Below, piece after piece: positions 22,503 to 30,634 of a DNA stretch of 64,000 nucleotides. The position numbers and the translations under genes were made by a program. Below the pieces are notes generated by a model. That model was not told the DNA's origin. It worked only from the letters and a program-made list of their open reading frames with translations, and ran no database searches. Within the stretch, counting starts at the first letter, position 1; every line of letters starts with the position of its first letter. Source of the DNA: Candidatus Saccharibacteria bacterium oral taxon 488 (GTDB lineage Bacteria; Patescibacteriota; Saccharimonadia; Saccharimonadales; Saccharimonadaceae); the NCBI GenBank assembly GCA_013100825.1, contig CP040001.1, positions 310,001 through 374,000 on the forward strand, read 5' to 3'.

Positions 22503-23768
22503 TTAGGAATTTATACTTTGTAAGAACTTATCAAAACACCTTAATAGGTTATTTTCTAGGTCAAAATTTTTCAAAGCAAAGTTATGTGCAGATGTCAGCA
22601 TACGATTACGGTCGTTTAGGCTCATACTACATACATTAACTAAAGTTGACATTAGTGATTCAGGCGAACTTCTTTCAAATATTAAACCAGTTATTCTGTT
22701 AGATACCTGATACGGTAAGCCGCCAGCATTACTACATATAATTATAGCTTTAGCTTTTGGATCAAAAAAGGTTTCGCTTGGAATTAAGCCAAAAGGCTCA
22801 CTTAAAGACGGTACTACTATTGCAATAGTTTTATTGTGTCTTCTAATAAATTTTGGGAAATATGGATCAAACTTTGTATGAATTTCAAGGCTAACATTTT
22901 TTCTTTTTGCTAATTCTATGAGACTGGCTTTGTATTTTTCTGACTCAATTGAGTCTGTATTTGCATTCAGTAGCAATCTATAATGATTATTTGGGAGAGC
23001 TGACATAGCGTTAACAAGGGTATGGAATCCCTTATATTTTATTGAACGACCATATGCACAAATGACTTTCCTATCATCGGTATCTAAATGCCATTTCTTT
23101 TCAAGATATTTTGTCAGAGATTTTTCCAGCGAACTACAGTCTTCGGCTATACATCCATTATGTGCTGGTACTATCTTATCTTTATCTAGACCATACTCAG
23201 TGATTAAGTGCTTTTTCATGTATCTACCAATTTCTCCTATTCGAGTATTATCAGGAATATGATTATAGATTTTTCTCTCTAATAAGATTCTACTTTGGTT
23301 TTCTGGCGAATGAATAATGCCCGAACTTTTAGGTATATGTAAGTGGTGCACGTTGTTTGCATTTGCTAAAATAGGAATGGTCTGGATGAATGGAGTGTCT
23401 ATGCTAATGCATAATATATTTTTATCATTTTTCACATAATTTAGGATATGATGGGCTGCATTTTGAGATTCTATACACCACTCTCTAAGCCCACCATATC
23501 TATTCATGCCGTTAGAATTATTATCTATAGGATAAAATTTCAGATTATCTTTATTAATAATATCGAGGACTTTGCTGTGCCAATGCGGCTGATAATCATT
23601 GTTTAACTTTGATGTATAGATTGGACAAATCTCAATATCTGAGAATGGAAATAAATTTCTTAGTAATTTAATTACACGAAAGTTATGTACACCCGCTCCA
23701 GTATGAGCACAGTAGAAGCCATCATGAATCAGTAAGAATATCTTATGATAGTATCCTCTTGCTAACAT
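22503..23768 (-). CDS. glycosyltransferase family 4-like (GT-B fold)
   Basis: The 421-residue protein has the two-domain GT-B layout. The C-terminal half contains CAYGRSIKYKGFHTLVNAM, the donor-binding E-x7-E as PSLSEPFGLIPSE, and SNAGGLPYQV. The N-terminal part (HDGFYCAHTGAGVHNFRVI) is typical of acceptor domains of GT4 enzymes. It would transfer a sugar from an NDP-sugar to an unknown acceptor. It is the last gene of an overlapping operon, sharing 26 nt with the kinase-like gene. The sequence is AT-rich and reads as foreign against the flanks. The linkage with folE and two kinases suggests a glycosylated nucleotide-derived product; this is inferred. Confidence 0.82.
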   Translation of the reverse strand: MLARGYYHKIFLLIHDGFYCAHTGAGVHNFRVIKLLRNLFPFSDIEICPIYTSKLNNDYQPHWHSKVLDIINKDNLKFYPIDNNSNGMNRYGGLREWCIESQNAAHHILNYVKNDKNILCISIDTPFIQTIPILANANNVHHLHIPKSSGIIHSPENQSRILLERKIYNHIPDNTRIGEIGRYMKKHLITEYGLDKDKIVPAHNGCIAEDCSSLEKSLTKYLEKKWHLDTDDRKVICAYGRSIKYKGFHTLVNAMSALPNNHYRLLLNANTDSIESEKYKASLIELAKRKNVSLEIHTKFDPYFPKFIRRHNKTIAIVVPSLSEPFGLIPSETFFDPKAKAIIICSNAGGLPYQVSNRITGLIFERSSPESLMSTLVNVCSMSLNDRNRMLTSAHNFALKNFDLENNLLRCFDKFLQSINS

Positions 23769-24348
23769 CTTTTGCTACCTCACCCTTTGGTCTATTATCA
23801 GTTTTAATAACCGTAATATTTTTATAAAATTCATCATACAAAGGAAGAATCTCGGTATAGAATTCATTGGCAAATTCTATACAGGATATGATTGACCATA
23901 ACATATCAACTGATTCTTCTCTATGCTTTCGCAGATTGGATTGATAAGGGTTAACGTCTAGAATATAAACATCGTCTGGCTTTCGTAATCTGCCAGCTCT
24001 TATTTCATGTCTGCACCACTGAACTGTATTGGGAAACAATATTCTAGGCTTGTTATATTTATATTTGTCGGATGAATAAGCATAAGCTAAAGCGGTAATA
24101 AAACACCTGTCTGAGATAACGTAGTCTTTGTAGCTAAAAAGATCTACGATAGAACTCTTGATTAACCAATTTAGTCTATATGCATCTTCGCTGTCAGGAA
24201 CATCTTTAATATAGCGATTTAGATCTTCTTCTCTTAGAATGTGTTCTGCTAGGCAATATGCCTTGTCTCCAAGAACTGCGTCCAGTTCATTCAATAGACT
24301 TGTTTTGCCTCCTCCGGGTATGCCTTCTAATGAAATGTACATCATCAA
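23743..24348 (-). CDS. thymidylate kinase-like P-loop nucleotide kinase
   Basis: The 201-residue protein begins with MYISLEGIPGGGKTSLLNEL, a Walker A of the dTMP-kinase type, has the DRx-like ISDRCFITALAYAY, and a lid region RLRKPDDVYILDVNPYQSN-LRKHRE. dTMP kinases carry DR-H/Y and an Arg-rich lid, but the substrate-binding residues differ here, so another nucleoside monophosphate or nucleoside may be the substrate. Its ATG overlaps the DUF2797 stop by 4 nt (ATGA). Placed with an NDK-like protein it could give mono- to di- to triphosphate conversion of an unusual nucleotide. Confidence 0.78.
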   Translation of the reverse strand: MMMYISLEGIPGGGKTSLLNELDAVLGDKAYCLAEHILREEDLNRYIKDVPDSEDAYRLNWLIKSSIVDLFSYKDYVISDRCFITALAYAYSSDKYKYNKPRILFPNTVQWCRHEIRAGRLRKPDDVYILDVNPYQSNLRKHREESVDMLWSIISCIEFANEFYTEILPLYDEFYKNITVIKTDNRPKGEVAKDVSKRILS

Positions 24349-25274
24349 AATAATCCTTGTTGTCGGTTTATGGCTACTTTCTTAGTGTGTATACCAAACA
24401 CTTTCTCTGCTGTTGCGTCGGTGCGGGTTTGAATTCTCATTTCTCTGCCCTCCAGTATTTTTGTATTAATTGCATAACACGCACCGCTGGTGTAAAAAAG
24501 CGCAATTTTACCAAGTACACCTATGGTCCAACCGCTAATATAGGAAATATAATCAAGCTTGTCGATAAAATGAATAACTTTATCAATAGCAGACTTCTGT
24601 ATTCTGTAGTCGGGGCTTGTGAATATAAAGTCATCATATACAATATTTTGGCTAGGAAGCGCCTGTGCTATTCTTTTTTGATATAACCTCAGTTGATTAT
24701 ATACAGCCTCTTTATTATCATTATCTAAAATGTTTCTCAACTTTTCTTGATAACGTATAGATTGTCTTATACTTAAGCGTTCCGACACTATCCTTTCAAT
24801 ACCGCGAGCTGCAACCCCCTCTGGGGCATATGCTATAACTACGGCCGCAGCAGCACCCTGTTCATGTATTCTATCTGAGTATCTTGACTGTCTTGCTACT
24901 CCAACTTTGATATCAGATTGATCGCCGAAAGAAGCAAGGTAGACTACATGCTTATATTTAAGCAAGTTACGATCGCGTTCTGTAGTTACTCTGCCAGTTT
25001 TCGCTATAAACGTTCCTCTGTTTTTCTGTGTACAGACAGCGCATTGTGAAATTTGACTTTCGTGTTGTAATATGATTGCCGTATTTGGACAGCGCGCTCT
25101 CGACCCTGTTTCTGGGTCAAAGTAACCTATACAAAATTTATTACCAGTAGTTTCTATTGAAAAATATTTATCTATAAGAGAACGCTTGATTTCACTGCCA
25201 TCTGTATCAAAACTTGTAATAGTTGGCTTATTGCTATGCCAATATAGACCAGTAAAAGTTTCATATTCTGCCAT
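24345..25274 (-). CDS. DUF2797 protein with zinc-finger N-terminus
   Basis: The 309-residue protein has four cysteines at about residues 48-82 (KFCIGYF, RARCPN, SQCAVC), likely a zinc site. After it comes the DUF2797 core: HVVYLASFGDQSDIKVGVAR then RIHEQGAAAAVVIAYAPEGV and an ERIVSERLSIRQ helix. The VYLA ... KVGVAR ... R-x4-QGA layout is like GIY-YIG folds, though no nuclease activity is established for DUF2797. The C-terminal part carries a hydrophobic stretch (YISYISGWTIGVLGKIALFY). It overlaps both operon neighbours by a few nt. Function is unknown. Confidence 0.72.
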   Translation of the reverse strand: MAEYETFTGLYWHSNKPTITSFDTDGSEIKRSLIDKYFSIETTGNKFCIGYFDPETGSRARCPNTAIILQHESQISQCAVCTQKNRGTFIAKTGRVTTERDRNLLKYKHVVYLASFGDQSDIKVGVARQSRYSDRIHEQGAAAAVVIAYAPEGVAARGIERIVSERLSIRQSIRYQEKLRNILDNDNKEAVYNQLRLYQKRIAQALPSQNIVYDDFIFTSPDYRIQKSAIDKVIHFIDKLDYISYISGWTIGVLGKIALFYTSGACYAINTKILEGREMRIQTRTDATAEKVFGIHTKKVAINRQQGLF

Positions 25275-26001
25275 AGTTTCTAGATTCCTCCGGAAAAAAA
25301 TAACTTAGTTGCGACATAGTCTCATAAAAAGAATCTGGAAAATGAATATTATTTCTTAAGGTGTTGGTAGTAGATAGGGAGTTTCGCACGTCTTTCTTTA
25401 GTTCGTTTTGATATTCACCTATATTTACACTGTTTATCATTAATAATTTAACTGGATCTGATGTCATATAGTCAACCAAACGTCCAATAAACTCTTTGCC
25501 GTAAGCTGTCGTGTAAATATAGGCTATGTCTTCTTTATCTAGAAATATTTCCCTTGAAGAAATAATAGCCTCTTCGCCGGTTTTATCTATCAAAAGTTGC
25601 TCAGTATAAACATCTCTTTTTGGTTTAAGAATGGAAATCGTCACGTCTAGCTGATGGCGTGGAAGCTGATAAAAATTATGATTGCTTCGCATTTCCTGCT
25701 TCCATTTTAATAGGCAGCATTCATCGCTTGCAAATATATCATAGGGCATTCGACTTTCGTCTTGTATAAGATGCTCACAACACTTAGTGCATGTTAAGCA
25801 CCTATTGCTACTGCTTAGTGCATTTAAAATTCTTTCTTTATTAGTGAATCGTGTTTTATTTGCTATTTCATAAAGAGCCCAAGGGTTGTCTATTGATTGT
25901 AGTCTATAGGTATCTATAGACTTGCCGACCCAAATGCTCTCAGCTATTGCCTCTACGTACTGCTTTAAGCCTAGGCTCTGTCTAAATCTCTCATTAGTCA
26001 T
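25261..26001 (-). CDS. Cys-rich domain fused to a nucleoside-diphosphate-kinase-like domain
   Basis: I start at MTNERFRQSLG (26001), where the ATG overlaps the folE stop. Residues about 60-100 hold a Cys cluster (CLTCTKCCEHL, then DECCLLKW), likely metal-binding. From about residue 120 the sequence follows NDK: VTISILKPK (the ATP-phosphate Lys), then after a long helix AYGKEFIGRLVDYMTSDPV, matching the NDK string GKPFF-x2-LV-x-FMTSGPV, and finally TLRNNIHFPDS, where N-x2-H keeps the phosphorylated His, before SQLSYFFPEE. The Kpn-loop region is shortened. It should transfer phosphate between nucleotides or onto an unusual diphosphate. To my knowledge the Cys-NDK fusion is not a standard architecture. 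Not found by simple family naming; it deserves a structure check. Confidence 0.7.
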   Translation of the reverse strand: MTNERFRQSLGLKQYVEAIAESIWVGKSIDTYRLQSIDNPWALYEIANKTRFTNKERILNALSSSNRCLTCTKCCEHLIQDESRMPYDIFASDECCLLKWKQEMRSNHNFYQLPRHQLDVTISILKPKRDVYTEQLLIDKTGEEAIISSREIFLDKEDIAYIYTTAYGKEFIGRLVDYMTSDPVKLLMINSVNIGEYQNELKKDVRNSLSTTNTLRNNIHFPDSFYETMSQLSYFFPEESRNYGRI

Positions 26002-26560
26002 TTGCAAATGCAACCATTTCGTAAAATCGTTTCCTCGTATTATCATTAGTAAACTCACCACTAAAGGCAGATGTCACCATATTTGATTGGATTTTTTCAA
26101 CCCCGCGAGCTATATTACAAAAATGCTGAGCTTTCAAAAGAACTGCAACTCCGCGAGGTTTAAGGTAGCCGTTAATGGCTTGAGCGACTTGCTGTGTAAT
26201 GCGTTCTTGATCCTGTAATCTACGAGAATAAATATCAACCGCTCGCGCTAATTTGCTTAAACCTATAATACGATCTTTAGGTATATATGCAATATAAGCT
26301 TCGCCCCAAAATGGTAGTAAATGATGCTCACAAACAGAGGTGAAGTTTATTTTACCCGATAAAACTATATCGGAATAGTTGTGTGTATTGTCAAAGGTTT
26401 TTGCCTCGTCTTCAAATTTACGCTCATATCCTTCAAGTAATCTACTCCAAGATTTAGCTACGCGCATTGGGGTTTCTTTAAGCCCCGCCCTATTGCAGTC
26501 TTCTACCAACTCTTTCAAAAGCTTCTCTATAATACTTTCTATTTCTTTATTATTGGCCAT
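25994..26560 (-). CDS. folE: GTP cyclohydrolase I
   Basis: FolE opens GTP to 7,8-dihydroneopterin triphosphate, the entry to folate, tetrahydropterin and 7-deazapurine routes. All key parts are present in 188 residues: the zinc ligands in SVCEHHLLPFWGEAYIAYIP and in AQHFCNIARGVEK, the GLSKLARAVDIYSRRLQDQE core, and PRGVAVLLKAQH. It is first in an overlapping five-gene minus-strand operon. No other folate or queuosine gene is seen in the window, so its product probably feeds this operon. The region is AT-rich and looks transferred. The upstream -10 (TATGAT) is about 30 nt before a Shine-Dalgarno AGAAAGG. Confidence 0.93.
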   Translation of the reverse strand: MANNKEIESIIEKLLKELVEDCNRAGLKETPMRVAKSWSRLLEGYERKFEDEAKTFDNTHNYSDIVLSGKINFTSVCEHHLLPFWGEAYIAYIPKDRIIGLSKLARAVDIYSRRLQDQERITQQVAQAINGYLKPRGVAVLLKAQHFCNIARGVEKIQSNMVTSAFSGEFTNDNTRKRFYEMVAFAND

Positions 26561-26650
26561 TATGGAATGTACCGTACCTTTCTTAATTAAAATTGAATAC
26601 TACTATCATACCACCATGCAATAAATTTATAAATCGTGTATCATAAATGT

Positions 26651-27106
26651 ATGACAACTAGACTTACTGTGCGAGGTATAATTTATAATCCGCAAACTGA
26701 TAGTGTGTTTGTTCAGAAATTGAAGAAATTACAAGATAATAATTGGTATTTACCAGGCGGAAAAGTTGAAGATAAAGAATCTCTTATTTCGGCATTAAAA
26801 AGAGAGATATTTGAAGAGTGCGGAATTGAAGCGCAGGTTGGCAGATTGGTTTGTATTAATCAGTTTTTTGATAGTAAAAATGATACGAATGTAGTTGCTT
26901 TCTTGTTTTTAATCACTAACTACGCAGATTTCATAGACATAGATTTAGCTAAAACATCACATGGCGTGGCGGAAATCGCAGAATTTAAGTTTATTTCGCG
27001 AGAAAATGAATCTATAATTCCAAAATGGGTGTCCAATACGGATAAAAATACTCTTACTGATAATAATTTTAAACTATGTAGCGTAGACTTTTATGATGAG
27101 TTTTGA
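26651..27106 (+). CDS. NUDIX hydrolase, divergent from folE
   Basis: A 151-residue MutT-like protein starting MTTRLTVRGIIY. The NUDIX box is complete at about residues 37-59: GGKVEDKESLISALKREIFE then ECGIE. A TATCAT -10 at 26638-26643 puts the start of transcription near the ATG. It is divergent from folE across a short shared promoter region and is equally AT-rich, so it probably came with the operon. FolE product is a triphosphate that some NUDIX enzymes (FolQ type) dephosphorylate, which makes this gene a candidate for that step; this is inferred. Confidence 0.82.
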   Translation: MTTRLTVRGIIYNPQTDSVFVQKLKKLQDNNWYLPGGKVEDKESLISALKREIFEECGIEAQVGRLVCINQFFDSKNDTNVVAFLFLITNYADFIDIDLAKTSHGVAEIAEFKFISRENESIIPKWVSNTDKNTLTDNNFKLCSVDFYDEF

Positions 27107-27205
27107 TATTGATATCATCTCCCAACAAACGACTCAAATCATAGTAGCTTGATTAATACCCTAATCCAGCGCGGCGGTAATGAATTTATCGCAAAACACT
27201 ACTAT

Positions 27206-27691
27206 TCATTTACCCTCGCGATACGCCCGTAGAATCGTCCTCAAACTCACGCTATGCCGGAAGTTTATGTCGTCAATTTTATCCAGATCAACCCACTCCG
27301 GCGTGCCGTTGGTGTAAGTTTTTTCGCTGTCAGTTATGTTGTCGTTATTGATTTGCCCGTGCAGCTGGCTATGGGTGAAGTACAGCTGGATTGACTGGTT
27401 AGCTTGCGCCTCAGCGTTGCGCTTGAAGAAAGTAGTTGCCTGGTGAATGATTTTATCCGGCATGATGGTCAGTCCAGTCTCTTCCTTGACTTCACGGACA
27501 ATTGATTCCTCGATCGTTTCGCCTTTCTCGACACCACCGCCAATCAAACTATATCCGTCCCATTGCCGAGTCAAAAGAATCTTATTATCCTCAATAATAA
27601 CTGCGTACACGCCGACGCGAATATTTAGTTCGTCAACGGGAACGGTGTATTGATTGCCGAAGACGTCTTTGCAGATGATGGGTTTGGTCAT
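27206..27691 (-). CDS. NUDIX hydrolase
   Basis: A 161-residue protein with a full NUDIX box at about residues 52-74: GGGVEKGETIEESIVREVKE then ETGLT. The N-terminal 25 residues (MTKPIICKDVFGNQYTVPVD) form an extra strand region before the core, and the C-terminal tail reads WVDLDKIDDINFRHSV. Substrate unknown. It is one of five NUDIX genes in the window and lies on the same strand as, and upstream of, the folE operon, separated by the divergent NUDIX gene. Confidence 0.85.
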   Translation of the reverse strand: MTKPIICKDVFGNQYTVPVDELNIRVGVYAVIIEDNKILLTRQWDGYSLIGGGVEKGETIEESIVREVKEETGLTIMPDKIIHQATTFFKRNAEAQANQSIQLYFTHSQLHGQINNDNITDSEKTYTNGTPEWVDLDKIDDINFRHSVSLRTILRAYREGK

Positions 27692-27727
27692 CTTTGCTTC
27701 TTATTGCAGTAACTTTCTAAAATTATG

Positions 27728-28000
27728 TCAATCAACCCGCTCGGCAAGCGACATCACCTGATAGCCGTATTGATCAATGTCTTCTTGTTTCCAAAAATCG
27801 ATTTCTTTCGTGCGTAAAACTTCGCCGACTATGTGACGGACTTTGCGGCCAGTTGGTGTTCCGTCATAATTTATCTCAATCTGCTCCAGAATGTCGCCGG
27901 GTTGGATATCAAAATCGGACACTCTCATATCAAATGTTTTCTCGCCCGCTAGGACTTTTTCGAATAAATCGGGATAAGATTTTTTGGCGACGATTTTCAT
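27728..28000 (-). CDS. ASCH/DUF3850-like small protein
   Basis: A 90-residue protein starting MKIVAKKSYPDLFEKVLAGE. The layout K-x-Y-x-LF-x-VLAGEKTFDMRVSDFDIQPGD, a short strand, a GRKVRHIVGEVLRT strand, and a final YQVMSLA is that of ASCH-type beta barrels, which bind RNA or nucleotide-like ligands. A related ASCH domain is in the decayed gene at 20.3-21.7 kb. It could act in RNA recognition. Function is not established. Confidence 0.65.
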   Translation of the reverse strand: MKIVAKKSYPDLFEKVLAGEKTFDMRVSDFDIQPGDILEQIEINYDGTPTGRKVRHIVGEVLRTKEIDFWKQEDIDQYGYQVMSLAERVD

Positions 28001-28162
28001 ACGTTTTATTATAAAGTTACTTAACTTAGGTTACAAGCTGATGATAAAGTTGTGCGGCGAATACTATCTTGATTTATTGGGAGTTAGGTATTGGTTGTAG
28101 CTTTATTCTAGTGTGAGTGAGCAGGAAATTACCATGGTTTGTTGCGATTTTTGTAAGATTGC

Positions 28163-28196
28163 TTGACTTAGGCTCCTATTATTGATATATATATCA
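28163..28196 (+). promoter_or_regulatory. cassette promoter P5
   Basis: TTGACT (28163-28168), 17-bp spacer, TATATA (28186-28191) inside TGATATATATATCA (28183-28196). Same design as P1-P4 but on the plus strand. A 45-nt leader with Shine-Dalgarno GAGAAAGG follows. Confidence 0.75.
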
Positions 28197-28246
28197 GCGT
28201 CTTGGAATAATCCTGCGCTGTTCCTTCTACTCGAGAAAGGTCTCCC

Positions 28247-28456
28247 ATGAGTTACTCAGAGAGATGCGAAGTCAAATGTGGTCCTGATTGCATCCTGAGG
28301 AAGCTGCCTAATGGCGAGCATACTATCTCAATCCCTGATGATGTGATTGATGATAGCTGGTGCAGGTGTGCATATGATTGTTACCTGTTCTATAAAGTAC
28401 CATCGCGTAACACGGTGATAATCAACAGGAGGGAGGGATCCTGCTGCCGGTCCTGA
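28247..28456 (+). CDS. small cysteine-rich cassette protein, 69 residues
   Basis: The ATG at 28247 lies after a GAGAAAGG Shine-Dalgarno. The protein begins MSYSERCEVKCGPDCILRKL and has eight or nine cysteines (C-x3-C-x3-C, then WCRCAYDC, and a final SCC). There is no signal peptide or membrane segment. The cysteines suggest a metal-binding knuckle or a disulfide-rich small protein; both are guesses. It is driven by cassette promoter P5 and followed 69 nt later by a second small gene that could share the message. Confidence 0.6.
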   Translation: MSYSERCEVKCGPDCILRKLPNGEHTISIPDDVIDDSWCRCAYDCYLFYKVPSRNTVIINRREGSCCRS

Positions 28457-28525
28457 GAGAGAGGAGTGACACGATAGACCTGAGCAAGTCTATAAACTGC
28501 TCACTTTCAAAGAGGGTTAAAATTA

Positions 28526-28801
28526 ATGAATGATCCAATTGAGATATCAGTTGCCGAGGAATTATTGTTCCTAATAGATAGCGCCATAGAAAAAAGAGAT
28601 ATTAAGCAATTGACTAGTATTTATGGCATAGTTCATGAGTTTATTGGTAAACCTATTTATGATCCTCGGGCGGACTTTGTTATCATAGATGATTATATTT
28701 ATGATCTAATTGATGAGCTTGAAGCTGGTAAAGAACCAACTATTTACAATGGTTTACGCAAGAGGATAGAAGAAGATTTACATAGTTCATCTAAATCATA
28801 G
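28526..28801 (+). CDS. small acidic protein of unknown function
   Basis: A 91-residue protein, MNDPIEISVAEELLFLIDSA at the start, with high Asp, Glu and Ile content and predicted helices throughout. An AGAGGG purine block is about 10 nt before the ATG. It follows the Cys-rich gene on the same strand and may be the second gene of cassette P5. No family recognised. It is AT-rich like the neighbouring island. Confidence 0.55.
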   Translation: MNDPIEISVAEELLFLIDSAIEKRDIKQLTSIYGIVHEFIGKPIYDPRADFVIIDDYIYDLIDELEAGKEPTIYNGLRKRIEEDLHSSSKS

Positions 28802-28842
28802 GGGGTCGATAGAATAATAGATCAGTAGTGCTAATTACTGTT

Positions 28843-29217
28843 TTACTTCCCTCTCCGCGCCGCCACCGCAAACCACATAAAGTAATCCTCCAACGATTCA
28901 TCCTCCATGCCGGCGAATAGTTCGCGAGCGCGCAGGACTTCGCGAAGTTTTGGTGATTTTTGGCGGGCAAGCTGCTCGGCGGTGGCGTCTAATAGGTCCA
29001 AGCCGCGCTGCCAGGCGCCAGTCATTGCAGCCGTATCGCCGCGACGCCGGGCGGCAAACGCTCGCCCGACCTCTGAGCCGATGTTGCCCATTTGCTCGAA
29101 AATCGTTAAGCTCTGCCACTTTTGCCGATCAAAGACATGTTCACTCACGGACGACTCCGGCGATGATATCGATAATTTGCTGGCGCACTGTTGGGTCGAG
29201 TCATCAACAATCTTCAT
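28843..29217 (-). CDS. conserved all-helical protein common in CPR genomes
   Basis: A 124-residue protein. The first 28 residues are Ser-rich and disordered. From FDRQKWQSLTIFEQMGNIGS onward it is helical: GSEVGRAFAARRRGD, a long amphipathic helix WQRGLDLLDATAEQLA, REVLRARELFAGM, and an aromatic end EDYFMWFAVAARRG. I recall similar small proteins, with the NIGSEVGRA and REVLRARE strings, as recurring hypothetical proteins in Patescibacteria, but no function is known. Recollection only; no search was run. Confidence 0.6.
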   Translation of the reverse strand: MKIVDDSTQQCASKLSISSPESSVSEHVFDRQKWQSLTIFEQMGNIGSEVGRAFAARRRGDTAAMTGAWQRGLDLLDATAEQLARQKSPKLREVLRARELFAGMEDESLEDYFMWFAVAARRGK

Positions 29218-29310
29218 GATTTAATTGTAGCACGAATAGGCGGGATGGTGATTGTGTCTACTATGCCGTGGCATACTCCCACTCAGCAATTGATAGCGTA
29301 AATATTATTA

Positions 29311-29910
29311 TCAATAAGCCGTCAAATTCAGCTTCCCATCCACATACTCTCCCAAAAATACATCGCTATAAGACTTCAACCCCTGTTTTTTCATCTCTTT
29401 GAGCAGCCATTTCTCATCCTTGCCAATTACATGCAAAATATCAGTTTGCAGTTGCCCGTCGGTTATCAATGGGAATTTCGGATTCTCTTCCCCTTCGTGA
29501 GTGATGATCAATTCGCCGTCTTGCTCCACCACGGCTCTTTTCACTTTTCTCGTTGAGTAGATATGATGAGTCCGCAGTTTGAAGGATACATCATGAGCGC
29601 TCAAGCCAACTTTCTTGCAATTTTCAATGTTGATTTTTCCATTATCAATGATTATCAACGCCCTGCCGTCGATCAGCTGCTTTGCTTTCACGTTATACTG
29701 CTTTATCCATTTCAATGTCAGCACCAGCGCGCACCATATACACAAAATACCGATGTAATCCAAAATCTGAATGTCATTGTTATAAATCACGCCTCCAATG
29801 ATGCCACCCAGCACATAGTTCTGTACCTGATCGCTGGCAGACGACGGCGACAAATTACCCTTTCCAGAAACGTTGATGATTATCGTCAGCACGAAAAAGC
29901 CGATCAACAA
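29311..29910 (-). CDS. DUF421 (YetF-like) membrane protein
   Basis: A 199-residue protein with two or three N-terminal membrane segments (LLIGFFVLTIIINVSGK, NYVLGGIIGGVIYN, YIGILCIWCALVLTLKW), then the DUF421 cytoplasmic domain starting GRALIIIDNGKINIENCKKV. The GK after the first segment and the VSFKLR strand fit the family. No ATG is available near the N-terminus; the frame opens with TTG at 29910 and could begin slightly earlier at an ATT. Role unknown; the homologues affect cell envelope stress in Bacillus. Confidence 0.75.
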   Translation of the reverse strand: MLIGFFVLTIIINVSGKGNLSPSSASDQVQNYVLGGIIGGVIYNNDIQILDYIGILCIWCALVLTLKWIKQYNVKAKQLIDGRALIIIDNGKINIENCKKVGLSAHDVSFKLRTHHIYSTRKVKRAVVEQDGELIITHEGEENPKFPLITDGQLQTDILHVIGKDEKWLLKEMKKQGLKSYSDVFLGEYVDGKLNLTAY

Positions 29911-30049
29911 TTTTATTGCTACTAAAATGAATCATCCATGGTTTAATTTTAGTACAGACAGCTAGTGCTTCAGTATGATATGCTTGGCGGCGGAAGCTTT
30001 ATGTAAAGCAGGGGCTGGGAGTCTGTTTGACGACTTTAATATGCACAAT

Positions 30050-30625
30050 TTAGGAAGACCTATTCTTGGACCCGTATTTTTCTCTAGCTATTTTAGTATA
30101 CTTTCTGATAAAATCGCTTTTTGCATCAGTATATCCATCTCTGTCATGCTCAAATTCCTTCCAAAGTTGTAGTTTCAATTTCTCGTACTGTTTGGCAATG
30201 TCTCCATTCTCAATTAGATAATCCCTAAAGTAGATCTCATCATTATCCCCCATAACCCTAATGTGGAGATGAAATACCTTATCCGCAAAGCCCTGTTTGG
30301 TATATCCCTTATTCAATGAGATTCGTTTTGCTTTCTCACTCATGCACAACCAATTATTTTCAACAAGAATATTTTTTACAGGCTCTAATTCTTCTTCCGA
30401 CGGGACTTCAAGCAATATATCTACTATATTCTTTGCCTGTATATTTGGGATGGCCGTGCTACCAATGTGAGATAGTTGTGTTATGTATTTTTCTGGCACC
30501 AATGAAGAGATGGCTTTTACTTCCTCATCATACCAGCGTGCCCATTCTCTATTGTGTTCTACAAGAAATATGGGGAATAATTGCCACAATTCTTCCAAAC
30601 TCATTTTCTCTAGCTCTCTGTCCAT
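30050..30625 (-). CDS. GrpB/UPF0157 family protein (nucleotidyltransferase-like)
   Basis: A 191-residue protein with the family marks THIGSTAIPNI-like HIGSTAIPNIQAKNIVDILL, FHLHIRVMG and YFRDYLIEN. GrpB proteins share the nucleotidyltransferase fold, with the GS and DI-x-L parts as catalytic-like motifs; some are fused to CoaE. Substrate is unknown. It is AT-rich compared with the kinase gene that follows 10 nt downstream on the same strand (in the opposite order of transcription it comes after it). Confidence 0.85.
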   Translation of the reverse strand: MDRELEKMSLEELWQLFPIFLVEHNREWARWYDEEVKAISSLVPEKYITQLSHIGSTAIPNIQAKNIVDILLEVPSEEELEPVKNILVENNWLCMSEKAKRISLNKGYTKQGFADKVFHLHIRVMGDNDEIYFRDYLIENGDIAKQYEKLKLQLWKEFEHDRDGYTDAKSDFIRKYTKIAREKYGSKNRSS

Positions 30626-30634
30626 TACATTCTC

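Noticed and set aside
25303..25320. Further copy of the TTATTGCGACA motif (TTAGTTGCGACATAGTCTCA)
   Set aside because: It matches only TTGCGACA of the core and lies in codons of the NDK-like domain; counted as chance.
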